Origin: Cymbidium sinense
Taxonomy: Eukaryota > Streptophyta > Magnoliopsida > Asparagales > Orchidaceae
Reading direction: 5' to 3'
Assembly: GCA_021442155.1 (NCBI GenBank)
Contig: CM038221.1
Location: 43,099,648-43,163,647, forward strand
Length of the DNA: 64,000 bases
In this document: in pieces, positions 1 through 11,345 of the stretch
Layout of the letters: every line of letters begins with the position of its first letter
Numbering within the stretch: the first letter of the stretch is position 1
Program-made: the position numbers and the translations under genes
Notes under the pieces: generated by a model
What the model was told of the DNA's origin: nothing
The model's database searches: none
The model's input: only the letters and a program-made list of their open reading frames with translations

Positions 1-3000
1 ATGAGCTCTTATTTGTAATTTTTCATTAATTATTTTATTTTTTATGAATTTTCAAAGTTTCATGCAACTTAAAAATAATTTTTAAAATAAAAAATATGAG
101 ATTTTCCCACTTAGAGTCGCGGAGGTCGACGGGGGCAACACGGTGCCACATGTCACGAGATTAGAGCCATTACACACGTGGCATGCTCCGCACGATTGTC
201 GCGCTCGTGATCACCGGAGCAGGAAAGGGATAGGGATGCACGGATCGGATCCGACAGTCCGATCGCGGATCGAACGATCAGATCGTTCCGCGTGATCTAG
301 ACCGCACGATTCATGGATCCGAACCACACAATCGCGGATCTGAACTGCACGATCACTCAATTTGAGTTGTCTAATCCCTGAATGGTGGGATCGGATGGCT
401 AGCGGGAAAATTGGTGGATGTAAAAGTAATTTTTGGCTATTTTTATGATATTGAACCAAATTTCGTCTGATTGGGCTCGATTTTGCGGTGATATTCACCA
501 GAAATCTTTCAGATTCGCATGGAGATGATATAAAATGAACAATGAGAGGGTAATCTAAGAAAATTTTCTAAAATCATGCATACATTACCACAAATAAAGC
601 TTCTTAAGGCCGGCTAAAGTTTGATTAAATTACCTCACCGGGAATGATTTTCAATGATGGTGATGATCCGAGCACACTGTTGAGTGGAGGAAGAAGCCTT
701 GGAAAGAGCTTAGACTTTCACCTTCACTTCGGAATGATGTATTCTTCAATTGTCATCGCTTTCTCGTTGGAATCCACCTGGTTTTGGTATTTTTAGCTCA
801 AGAGAAGTTGGGAACTAATTGCTGGTTTCTTTTGGAGCTCTAAGAAACTCTCTAATGTCAAAATCAGATCCCTTTACTACCTCTATCCTCTCTTTTTTAA
901 TGGTGGTCGAAATTTCCCATTAAGGGGTGATGGCAAGGTGGTTGGGTGGTGGTGGCTGATTAGAGACTTTGGATTTAGCTCCCAAAGTCTTCCTTTGTTG
1001 CCATAGGATCAGCTCCATTGAATGCAAGTGTTGGGGAGGAGTTGAATGCATGTGATGGGGAGAATTAAATGAGTTTTGGTGGAATCCCATGTAGGGGAGG
1101 ATCCATGATGGATTTAATTAGGTTGGATTGATTTTGGGCTGATCCCAAATGGGTTTGGGTCAGGTTTGATCAGCCCCCAATGGGTCATGGCTTGGTTTCA
1201 AAGGATTAGACTCAATTTGGGTCATATCGAGTTAGGTTGATCAATTAGTCAAATAGGGCCAAACCAAGACTTAGGTTAGGTTCAAATGATAATTTGAAGT
1301 GTTTTGGTATGATCAATTTGATTTAATTTGGCTTAGGATTAATTTTGGCTCATTCGAAATCAAATGGGTCAAATGGGTCAAGTTGATCAATTTGACCAAA
1401 ATTGGCCAAATTGGCTTGGGTTATGGGTTGATTCATATTCAATTGGCTAATTGAAGATGGACGTAGCCTTTGGTTTGAATCAATTTGAATTTAATTTGAA
1501 TTTTGTCTAATTTGACCTTTTAGGTCAATTTAGGCTAGGTTGGGTCAAGTTGACCAATTGGTTAAATTAGGCTCAATTATGGCTTTGGTCAATTTCAATA
1601 ATCAATTTGGAATGAACTTGAGCCATTGGTTACAATCAATTTTGGTTAGATTAGGATTTGACTTATTTTAGCTTTTTAGGCCTATTTGGATCAACTTGGG
1701 TTAAATAGTCAATTGGATTTGGTTTGGCTCAATTGAGAGTTTAGTCATGTTCAAGCATTCATTATGAGTGTGTTTGGGTCAATGGTTTCAATCAATTTGG
1801 TATATGATAGGTTTTGCCTAGTTTAAGTTCATTTGGGCTAAAGGTTGACATGATTAAAGGACCAAATTGACTTGGTTTGACCCAATTGGTTACAATTAAT
1901 CATCCTACGATGATCAACAATCATGGTGGAAGGTTTTGGTGAGCTTGGTTCAATATAATTTAGGTTGGTTTGAAAGTTGGATCAAATGGGTCCTTTAGGT
2001 CAAGGTCAAGTGGACCTAAGTTGGTCAATTGATTTTGTTTTGGATTGATTTAGGTTTAGTGAGACTTATATGTGAGCCTAGGATTGAAATATAAATCCAA
2101 TTACAATCAATTTGGAGTCCAATAGGTTTTGGCTCAATTGAAAGTTTCAAGTCAAAAGGGCTATGTTAGGCTTGACTTGGGTTGACTTGAATTTGGTTTG
2201 ATGATTGTAGGTTTCATTTATATTTGGATAGGTGATTGAAGGAATGATTGATTGAAGAGAAAATTCATTGGTTTTGACTTAATATGGATAGAATTTGATT
2301 AAGTCTAAAGAATTGGCTTAAAGGGCTTAGATTAGGTTTGGATTGATTTTGGATATATTTTTGGTCATTTAAATTTTTTATTTTATTTATATTTGTGAAA
2401 ATAAATGAAGAATTTGATTTATAAGAAAATTAATTGAGTTTGTATAAGTTTAAAGGCTAATTTGGTTAAGCACGTGAAGGTGGGTCCATCTAGCTTAAAA
2501 GGGGTTTTGGTCCGATTTGATTTAGTTTTGATCATTTGGATACAGATTTCATTTATATTTGTGAATATAAATGAAGGAATAATTGATTTATAAAGAAACC
2601 AATTGAATTTGATTTGATTCAAAGGGGGTTTTGGCTAAGCTTATGAAGGTGGTTCATATGGCTCAGGAAGGGTCTTAGGATTTGAATTTGATTTTGGGTT
2701 TCAATCATTTGGAGTCAAATTTAGAATTATATTTGGAATTTGAATTTGAGTTTAAGATTTGGTTTGAGATTTGAATCTGGGTTTGGTTTGAGAAGGTGCA
2801 TATGGATTGGGTTTAGGCTATAGGGTACGTGATTTCTTTAAGTCCTAAGGCATGACCTAATCCTATGATTAACCTTTCTAAGTCTCTAGGCGTAGGTTAA
2901 GTGTTCACCTAATCCCTAAAAGTGTCTTATGACTACGGAGCTCTTAGTGTCTAAAAGAGTTCTAAGTCTAAGAAGAGGAGGTTGAGAGCTCACCCCAAAA

Positions 3001-3010
3001 GTGAGGTCAA
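1..3010 (-). repeat. Unclassified large repeat family, copy 0 (reverse orientation, partial)
   Basis: I define the family's forward direction as the one starting with the CA-rich arm, so this copy is reversed and cut by the window start. Positions 1,060-2,800 are GT-rich with endlessly varied TTGGGTCAAATTGG-type words and no coding potential. Positions 2,815-3,010 are a conserved unit ending GTGAGGTCAAC that recurs with high similarity at 14,560-14,757. Positions 120-480 and 620-1,050 are GC-richer; read on the minus strand they contain GAGGTAATTTAAT and a GCCACGTGTG motif, as in the other copies. No open frame is shared between copies, so I read this as a non-coding repeat (LARD-like or another non-autonomous element) rather than a gene. 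The boundaries are approximate. Confidence 0.6.
119..365. repeat. GC-rich block with dispersed CGATC/GGATC words
   Basis: This short GC-rich island in AT-rich DNA carries dense CGATC, GGATC and GATCGC words and a CACGTGG motif near 175-182. A minus-strand frame at 211-498 runs through it, but it has no recognisable domain and no conservation with the equivalent block in the other repeat copies, so I do not call a gene. Confidence 0.4.
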
Positions 3011-6000
3011 CATGATTCAAATGAGTCAAAACTCAATCTAACTCAAATTGATTGCAATCAAAGTCACCGATCAACTTTAAAATCATTATTGAAAATATTC
3101 TAGTCTTCATATACCTCAAATTGAATCCAATCAAGCCAATTGGTCCACTTGACTCAATTTGGCCTAAATGACTAAATTGAGTCAAATCCTAATTCAACTC
3201 AAATTGGACTAAATAAATTCTTTCAATTTATTCCAAAGTGATTATTATTCACCATTGACCATCCAATTACAATCAATTGAGCCAAACCAAGCCAACTAAC
3301 CTAATTAACCCAACTTGACTCAATTTGACCTAAAGGGCCAAATTGGGCCAAATCTCATTCCAATTTAAATTGATGGCAACCAATGGCTCTAATCAATCAC
3401 TAATTAAGTATTGAACACACTTCAAAGAGCAATTAACATCAATTTGATCAAACTAATTCAATTGACCCATTTGACCCAATTGGACCTAAAGGGTTAAATT
3501 GAACTAAAACTCATTCTAATATAAATTAATTCAAACCAACACCAACAATCACTCCCAAATGATAAATAAAACATAAATCAACCCCTCACTCAAGCTAATT
3601 TGACCACTTTGACCCATTTGGCCTAAACAAACCTATGTGGACCAAATTTAAATCCACTTCAAATTGGATCAAACTAATTGCACCAATGCATTCCAAACAT
3701 CCAATTAAATATAATTAAATAGTCATCTTGACCCAATTTGGTCAATTAGTCAACCTAGCCTAAATAAACTCAAATTGACTTATATGAGTCAACTTGAGCC
3801 AAACCCAACCAAAATTGGCATGACTCATCCTTAGGTCCCCATTGACCTGCCCAAGTGAGCCCAACCCATGGCGAACTTGGTTTTGGTCAAATCAAGTGAA
3901 CTAAAGGTTTTAAATAAGATAAAATTCCAATTTAGAAGGCCTACCCACCTCTTTTGCCCATGACATCCAATTTTTTAGCCCTCTTTGGACATAGGCCCAC
4001 TAACCCAACATAACCCAAGGCATTGGGTGCAGCCCTTAACCAAGAGCATGACCTCTTCCCTTGGATGGCCATTGGTCAACCTCAAAAGAGGTGTACACCC
4101 CATGGCAGACTACTAAACTTTCTCAGCCACTCAAGCACCTCCACATCATCAATCCCCTACCACTTACAACTACCTATGCTGGTTGGAAGCCTGCCAAAGG
4201 CTGAACCAAACTCATGTCTTGGTTCACTTGGAGAGGAGGGTATACTCCTCCTCACCCATTCACAGAGACCATTTCCATAGCAACCTCGAGCAATCCCCAA
4301 GCATCCCTAGAGCTCCCCGTGCCTCTAATCATTAACGAGACTAAACTCCATTCGAACCCGAGCCCTCCTTCTATCCAATCTCACCCAAACTTTATCAAAC
4401 TTAAATTAACTCTCCCCACACCTTCCTCTAGCTCTGGCAAGATGAAATGAATCAATTTTTGATCGATTCGATCACCAAAAGTTGTCCCAATACCAACTTT
4501 GGCAAGCTTCGCAGAAGCGTTTGGTCCAGAGAGTAATCGGCGAGGGGGCAAGTCATGGTATTTTAAACAGGGCTTCGTCTCTTCAAGTTAAAGCTACCTC
4601 AATCAATAGACTGCTAGCCTTGAGCTCCAATGATGTAATTTCTGGCCAACTATAGAAAATTATAGAATTTTTAATCTTTTCTGAAAGAAACTATCATTTC
4701 ACATGAATCTCATTATAGCCCCTTAGAATCTGCCATTCACCATTTTGGAATTGAATCTGTTGTTGAATGAGCTTCGACGAGCTCATATCAAGTGGTGAAA
4801 GGTGGACGGTGTCTGTCTTCCACAGTGGGGAGATGGTGGATCATCGTCCATTTATTTCGCGTGATTAGGATGGACGATAGTGATTAATTACACTAGTTTT
4901 CCTCAAATTTTCCTATTAAAATCACGGGATTAATCTCTTTCATCCAATCGTGATTAGACGGCTGAGATGAAAGTGCATCTACAGTCACTAAGTCAGCACC
5001 CACATCAAATGATTTAAATAACTAATCTTACGATGCCACGTGGAAAGCGTTGTTGCATCAGCGTTCACGTGGCTCCGATTATATAAATGAAATTAAGGTT
5101 TATATTATATTTTAAATAGCCAAAACTTCAAAAAATCATAACTAATTATAGAAAAATAAAAATAAATATATAAATAAACCCATTTTGTAAAGCTTATATA
5201 GAGGAAAATCAAGAAAAAAATAAAATTATTAAATTTTATTCAGTGAATAGTGAATAATTAGGGTTCAAAGTTTTAGTTAATTAGTCTAATTAAGTCATAA
5301 TTACTTAGTCAAATGACTTTAAATTTGGATTAATTAGTCCATGAGATGACATCTACCTCTCATAATTTTCTCAAGTTCATTTGCTTAGTGGTTAGGGGAA
5401 TTTGAATTTTTAAATCCAAATTACATCTTTAGTGCATTTTATGATTAGGGCTCCTGGTGTTAATTTTCCTCCCTAATCCACCTTAATGAACCCTTGATTA
5501 ATTAACTAACCTCTTAAAAAAAATTTATAGAAAATTTCATGATAAATTATAAAAAATGATCATAATCTTAATTGAATTCCTTTGTGTTCAACAACCAAAG
5601 GATAACTTGATGAAATCAAAATCCCTAAATGGTTTTGGGAAAATTTTAAAGTAATTACTAAATTCTCTTTTAAGTTTTCTCCCTATTTATTTAATTAAGC
5701 TGTAGCTATGAGCCTAATTGCATTAGAAACTTTAGGCATGCTTATTTTATGTTTATGCATGTTCCTTCATTTTATCATGATTTTTTTAGACTCATATATA
5801 AAGGTTAATTAAATTCATAGGTCTCTTTTGAGCTTAATTGGATTAACAGCTTAATTATATTAATTAAATCATAAAAATCATTTAAAATAGTATTAAACCA
5901 CTTAATGAACAAAGATAGGTGTAGGTTAATCATTAATCATTTATTCATCTCTTTAGATTAAATAACTCAAAATCATAAAAAGACTATGATTAGGTTTAAG

Positions 6001-6515
6001 GTCTGTTTATTTAACATGATTGTCTTTAAACTTTAATAAAGCCAGATATGTCATTTGATAATGTATAATTATTTTTCTTTAATTATCATAAATTTGCATG
6101 CCATATGTTTTATACACTCATGTTTTAAATTTTAAAAAAAATATATATATTGCATTCAATTGGATGATGTAGAAAGATATAAATATATGAAGTAGCTATT
6201 ATCACTAATAAATCTTAAAAAAGTTTCTCTCTCCAATCAATAATCATATGTTAGTTATTAACTGAATAATTTAAATCTAAGTTTTATATTTGTAAATTTT
6301 AATTAAAAATGATAAAATAAAGTAATATTATCTTTCATACTTAAATGGATAACAACTTGTGACTTTTCATGATTCCATCTTTGCATTTATATATGTGTAT
6401 GCATGCATTTGGGCTAATAACTATATAGTCTACACATCCTAGAAATATGAGACTTTAAGTTGCCCTAAGGAGGTCTTAGATAACCTCACTTCCCTAGTTA
6501 ACAAAGGAACGTACT
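3011..6515 (+). repeat. Unclassified large repeat family, copy 1 (forward, 3' truncated)
   Basis: This copy starts head-to-head with copy 0 at about 3,010. Positions 3,011-3,900 are CA-rich with GACCCAATTTGGCC-type words, the complement of the GT-rich arm. Positions 4,000-5,100 are GC-richer and contain GATGCCACGTGGAAAGCG at about 5,032-5,049, which matches the reverse complement of copy 2 near 12,650. Positions 5,100-6,200 are AT-rich and match the reverse complement of 12,260-12,560. A single sub-repeat sits at 6,420-6,515 (TATATAGTCT...GTTAACAAAGG). Open frames at 4,023-4,450 are not conserved in other copies. Confidence 0.6.
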
Positions 6516-6608
6516 TGTATAACTTCTTATATGTTTATATATGTGTATAAATATAATGTGAAACTCCTTTCATTATTAAAATCATGCATATTCATACTTG
6601 AAGAGTGT

Positions 6609-6632
6609 TCAATATATATATATATATATATA
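6609..6632. repeat. AT microsatellite at repeat-copy junction
   Basis: A short (AT)n run lies between forward-oriented copy 1 and reverse-oriented copy 2, just where the orientation switches. Confidence 0.8.
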
Positions 6633-7839
6633 CATGTGTGGTGTTTATTTTTAGATATAGGGGGGACACCACGTAGATCGTAGGGGGTATTTATTGAAGT
6701 GATCGAGTACGGCATTGAGGTATGATGAACTATCTCGAAAGATAGAGGCATCACCCTTCAATGATTCTGATCATCTAATAAGAACTCCTAAGGCATTATG
6801 GGTCTTCGAATATACCAGAGATTTTTTCCTGCTTCACATGGATGAATAAAGTAGGGTTTATATTAAGTTGGGTTTTTAAGTTCCTTATGGAGGCAAGCCT
6901 AAATAGTTAATTACATCCTAAGGAATGAGATTCCTTAAGAATACTCTCCATTAAAGTAGACAATTATCATCTCCAAAGATTTTCAAGATTAGACTATCAA
7001 ATGATTGGTTATGTTTGGAAAATCAAATAGGAAAGTTCAAGCAGAAGACTTATTTTTGGAATCCAAAGAGAGGAAGTAGGGAATACTTATGATACTAGGA
7101 ATTCTAGTGAGTATTCCAATCTATCATATAATTGGGCTTTATATATTTGAAAGTAAAGAGATTTATTTATTTGAGTTAAAATTTTATTAGATTGTTAGGG
7201 CTTATAATCCATCAACACAAGATTGTGAAAATGCCTAAGAGGTGAGAATTTATGCTTATAGCCCGAAGGAAAAAATACCTCAGATCTTAAATATATGGGG
7301 TTTTAGTATGAGCTAAAATATGACCTAAATCTAAGTGATAGGTGAACATAAAGGTTCACCTCCATAAAAGAGGATGAGCAGTCCAACTTCTGAACTTATA
7401 ACCACATAGAGTGGCTGCCAGCTAACTCCTCCTATGATTTTAAAATCATGTAGTCTGGTTATAAATTGCAAGATAGCTTGGGTTGTTATTTAATTTGAAA
7501 GAGACTAAAGTCATAAACCCACTCCTAAGAGATTAGAGCATGAGTAGTATGAGCATATGACTTAATCTATAAATACAAAATATTTTCAAATTTTTATTTC
7601 ATTTCTTGACACATCATTTAGACCAAGGCTTTAGGATTTTTATATGCCTAAATACATGATGAAGTAGATTATTGGCCAAATCAAAAGAGAGAGGGTGAAG
7701 CTCTATCCAGATTTAGCATACTTGAATGATGATGAATGTGTGTGTTTGGAATTTATATTCTCATTTTGATTGAATTATATGAACGTATAAATTAAAGCTC
7801 TATCCAAATTCTAATATCAAAATACATAAGGATGTAATC

Positions 7840-8470
7840 ACATTAGTATGTGTCATTGTTAACCAGGGAAGTGAGGTAAATCAAATGACCTCCTTCGGGC
7901 TAACTAAAGCCTCATATTCCCAAGATGTCCAGAATATATACTTATTAACATTCCAAACCTATGTAAATCTATACATGAATAAGGAAAAGAGAGCACTCAT
8001 TTATATATAACATATGTTAATGACTTAGGTGAATATGAATGCAAATATTTTTAGTAGAAAAGGAGGATCCTAATTCCTTAATTAAATATACACATATATG
8101 TATAAAAGTTATAAACAAGTAGGTGCCATTATTAACTAGGGAAGTGAGATAATCAAATGACCTCCTTAGGACTAACTAAAGCCTCGTATTCTCGGGATGT
8201 CCAGATTATATACTTATTTTCTTAGTTACATATAGATGTATAAATAATTAAATGAAAGAGAATCATGCAAAGTTGCATTTTTATTTGATTGAATCATTTA
8301 AGCATATGAATTAAAGCTCTATCTAAATTCTAATACCAAAATACATAGGAATGAAACTAAATGAGTACGTGCCTTTGTTAATTCAGGGAAGTGAAGTAAT
8401 CGAATAACCTCCTTGAGGCTACTTAAAGGCTCGTATTCCCGAGATGTCCAGACTATATACCCATTGTTGT
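7840..8470 (-). repeat. Three clustered ~95-bp sub-repeats
   Basis: Three copies of a unit containing AGGGAAGTGAG...ATGACCTCCTT...AAGATGTCCAGA...ATATAC start near 7,850, 8,124 and 8,371, spaced about 274 and 247 bp. The unit also occurs in the opposite orientation at 6,420-6,515 and, more diverged, at about 22,740-22,830 and 22,970-23,080. All occurrences sit in the equivalent place of the repeat family, between the AT-rich block and the tail module. Confidence 0.7.
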
Positions 8471-9414
8471 TCAAACTTATGTAAATCTATATATGAATCA
8501 TAAGAAAGAGAGCTTTATTTAATATGCTTAAGCTATAAACACATACAAATCCTATCTATATTTATAACTATCAACACCCTAAGTATCATAATTGATTTAT
8601 AAACTTTGGAAAATAGTTTTGCATTTATTAATGATAATAGCCGCATATATTAAATTAAGCTAACACATGCATGCTTACATAAAAAAAATTCATTTGATTC
8701 ATTTATATTTGTAAGCATGAATGAATGAAATCAATGGCATACAACATTTAATGTAATTGAAAAGAAATGACTAAGTATAAACACATAGTTCATTCAACTA
8801 AATTAATTCCTAAGAACAATCACATCAAATAAACTCATTTAAAGAAAATTAAGGCTTCTTAACAATATTTTTAACTTTATGTTTTGACTTAATTTAAGGA
8901 TGTGAGGAAAAGTATGCTGATCCTAACCCATTCCGATGTTTGTGAATTAATTTGGTTTAATGAAACATAAGCAAGTCAATTTTATAGGTTAATTAGGTTG
9001 TATTATGTGATGAATGCATTAATTAACCCTTTTTTTTATGTTACCTCAATGTAATTAACTAAATAATCATGAGCCAACATGATATGCATATGGATTAAAC
9101 ATAAATTTGCAATGATCCTAGAAAATAAAAGGGGTCTAGTACAATTAGGGCTACAAACGAACCGAACCAAACCGAGCGAGGGCATGTTCAGGCTTGAGCT
9201 CGATAACAGGTTTGGAGCTCAAACTAGAATCGAGCTTGTGTGTTTGTGTTCGAGCTCGTATTTAGCAACCGAGTTGTTCAAGCTTGATTTGAGTTTGGTT
9301 TATGTTTGGTTCGTTTAAAGTTAATCGAGCTCTTATTGAGTAGCTTGATTATTACGATAAACGAGCCTAATCGAGTGTCTTAACGAACACTGTTATCAAG
9401 CCTTATCGAGCAAT

Positions 9415-9539
9415 AAGTAAACGAGCCTTAACGAGCAGTACGTAAACGAGCCTTAACGAGCACTAAGTAAATGAGCCTTAACGAGCACTAAGTAAACGAG
9501 CCTTAATGAACACTAAATAAATGAGCCTTATCGAGTACT
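9415..9539. repeat. 25-bp tandem repeat, 5 units, in the hAT subterminal region
   Basis: Five consecutive 25-bp units of the type AAGTAAACGAGCCTTAACG follow one another without gaps, with a degenerate unit before them. Each holds two GAGC words. The position just inside the left terminus suggests expanded transposase-binding repeats (inference). Confidence 0.85.
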
Positions 9540-10169
9540 TTAACGAGCAGAATTTGTGTTCATGAACAAGTGAACAACTAAAAAATGTGCATAAACATGC
9601 ATTTAGCAATCATGAATACATAAACAATAAAAATTTGTAAAAGAATTGAAATATTTTTAAAGAACATCAAACAATGATAAATAAATAATAAAAATATTTT
9701 AAAAAGGCTAAAAATATAGCATATTACCTTCTACAATTGAAGGGGGACTAGCTGGCTGCCATTTTATTTATTTATTTAAAAAAAAAACAATCTTGGATAG
9801 TATATTTGGTCAGTTATTTCTATCTGAAAGCACAATATAAAATATTTTCACTTGGTTCCAAAATATGAATTATAACAATAAAATAAGAACTCATATTAAA
9901 TGACTATTTTATGTGAATGAAATTAGAATAAAACAAATTAAATTTAAAAAAGGGAATAATTAAACATTTCCCACATTGCAAAGTTTGTTCATTGAAACAC
10001 AATGATTATTACATTTTTTTAAATTTCTCAAATTTGAGGGGGATAAAATGTAAAAGTTCACAATAAAACCACATGTCACACTTGTCATGAAACAAATAAG
10101 AAAAATGCACAATAAATTAAAAACCACCAATGAATCTAAAGATTCAAAAATACAAAAATAGAAGCAATT

Positions 10170-10449
10170 TCAAAGTTCAAAATATAAAATTGTCAAAGGT
10201 GTATTATGAAAATCATCCCAGCAAGAAGCACCACTAGTAAACCAGGAGCTAATAATACCATCATCATTGAGGCACATTCGATTGACCCATCTGTCCACAA
10301 CTTCTTTCAAAATCATTAACTTCTTTCAGAATCAGTTCTTTAGAAGTAAAAAATAATGGAGAAATAACTTCATGGTAATAAGAAACATCAGTACCAATTA
10401 TGACTTCAAAGCCTCCTTTATAGGAAGCAAGCTCCTTTATGGCCATCAA
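10170..10449 (-). pseudogene. Captured C-terminal end of a methyltransferase-like protein
   Basis: Minus-strand translation gives GFEVIIGTDVSYYHEVISPLF followed by an S/KELI segment. This resembles the motif region of the class I SAM-dependent methyltransferase domain in plant METTL-type proteins (family form: GTDVTYxPEAIxPLF). After a one-frame shift near 10,310 the reading continues as VVDRWVNRM...DGIISSWF...LTILYFEL and stops at TGA (10,172-10,170), which looks like the natural C-terminus of that protein family. The piece is therefore the 3' end of a host gene, frameshifted and missing the rest of the enzyme. It lies inside a hAT-like element, so it is transposon cargo. Assignment to the exact METTL subfamily is from memory of family motifs and is moderate. 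Confidence 0.6.
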
Positions 10450-11139
10450 TGGAAATAAGAGACCTTGTCACCATTAGTAGTTAGCATAATAAGTTATTGA
10501 AGCCCAAATATAAGTAGAAAGATTGAAAGAGTCAACCCCTCAAAATTCCCATTTCAGCACATAATCACAAGACCTTAAACCTTAAAAGTTAAAACTCATT
10601 TGACAATTGAATCAACACTCCCTCCCCCTTTTATAACATATCATTCTTTTTGATAATTGAATCAGCACATAATCACCTAAACTATCAAGAAAGAATAGTG
10701 AGTATATGAAAAAATAAACCCATATTAAATTAAATTCTGCTACTTTTTACAACTTCTCAAAAAAAAAAATTGCAAGAGCCAAGATATAAAAGGATGATTT
10801 TCTGCCAACATATAAATTACAAGTCCAAGATATAAATTACATTCACTTGCGTTTGGGACTCCATAGAATGATTGATTGAGAGAACTCAGACAGGAAAGGA
10901 CATCGTGATTTGTCAAAACATTCGGAATGTACTTAGGGCATAACAATAAATAATGACATAATGGAAATAAATCAATTAAAATTTCCTACAAAATTTTCAT
11001 CTGAATTCTGAGAGTCCACGACAGTAAATGACACGGCCATGGTTCCCTCAATCAAATATTTCAGAGTTCATATCCTCTCATTCGCCAAACTGAAATTCGT
11101 AAACCATAAATAATAAATCACTTACCTTGGCCACAATAT

Positions 11140-11345
11140 ATAGCATAGTCGAACTTTATGAAGAAGCCAAGATCTTCCTCTTCCGCGGCTCTAGGGTTTT
11201 CTTTGTGGGGAAGAATCGAAGAACAGAAGAAGTATGAGCCGACGGCGTAAGGGGAATTTGGAAAGATTGGGGTAGACGGCGAGAATAAGTGAATAAGAGC
11301 CTTAGCCCGTTAGCCGCTTAGGGTTACACACTTACACGTAACACC
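11140..11345 (-). other. Exon-like GC-rich segment with splice donor, inside the hAT-like element
   Basis: Read on the minus strand this segment resembles a plant 5' UTR and first exon: GC-richer sequence, AAAACCCTAGAGCCGCGG, an ATG at about 11,142, and a consensus donor GGCCAAG|GTAAGTG with the GT at about 11,127. Further minus-strand pieces follow at 10,740-10,960. It could be the 5' end of the same host gene whose 3' end lies at 10,170-10,449, with the middle lost, or a second captured gene. The host gene cannot be named. Confidence 0.4.

Noticed and set aside
4023..4450. Two overlapping plus-strand frames of 78-85 residues
   Set aside because: They lie in the arm/GC block of the repeat family and are not preserved in the equivalent region of the other copies.
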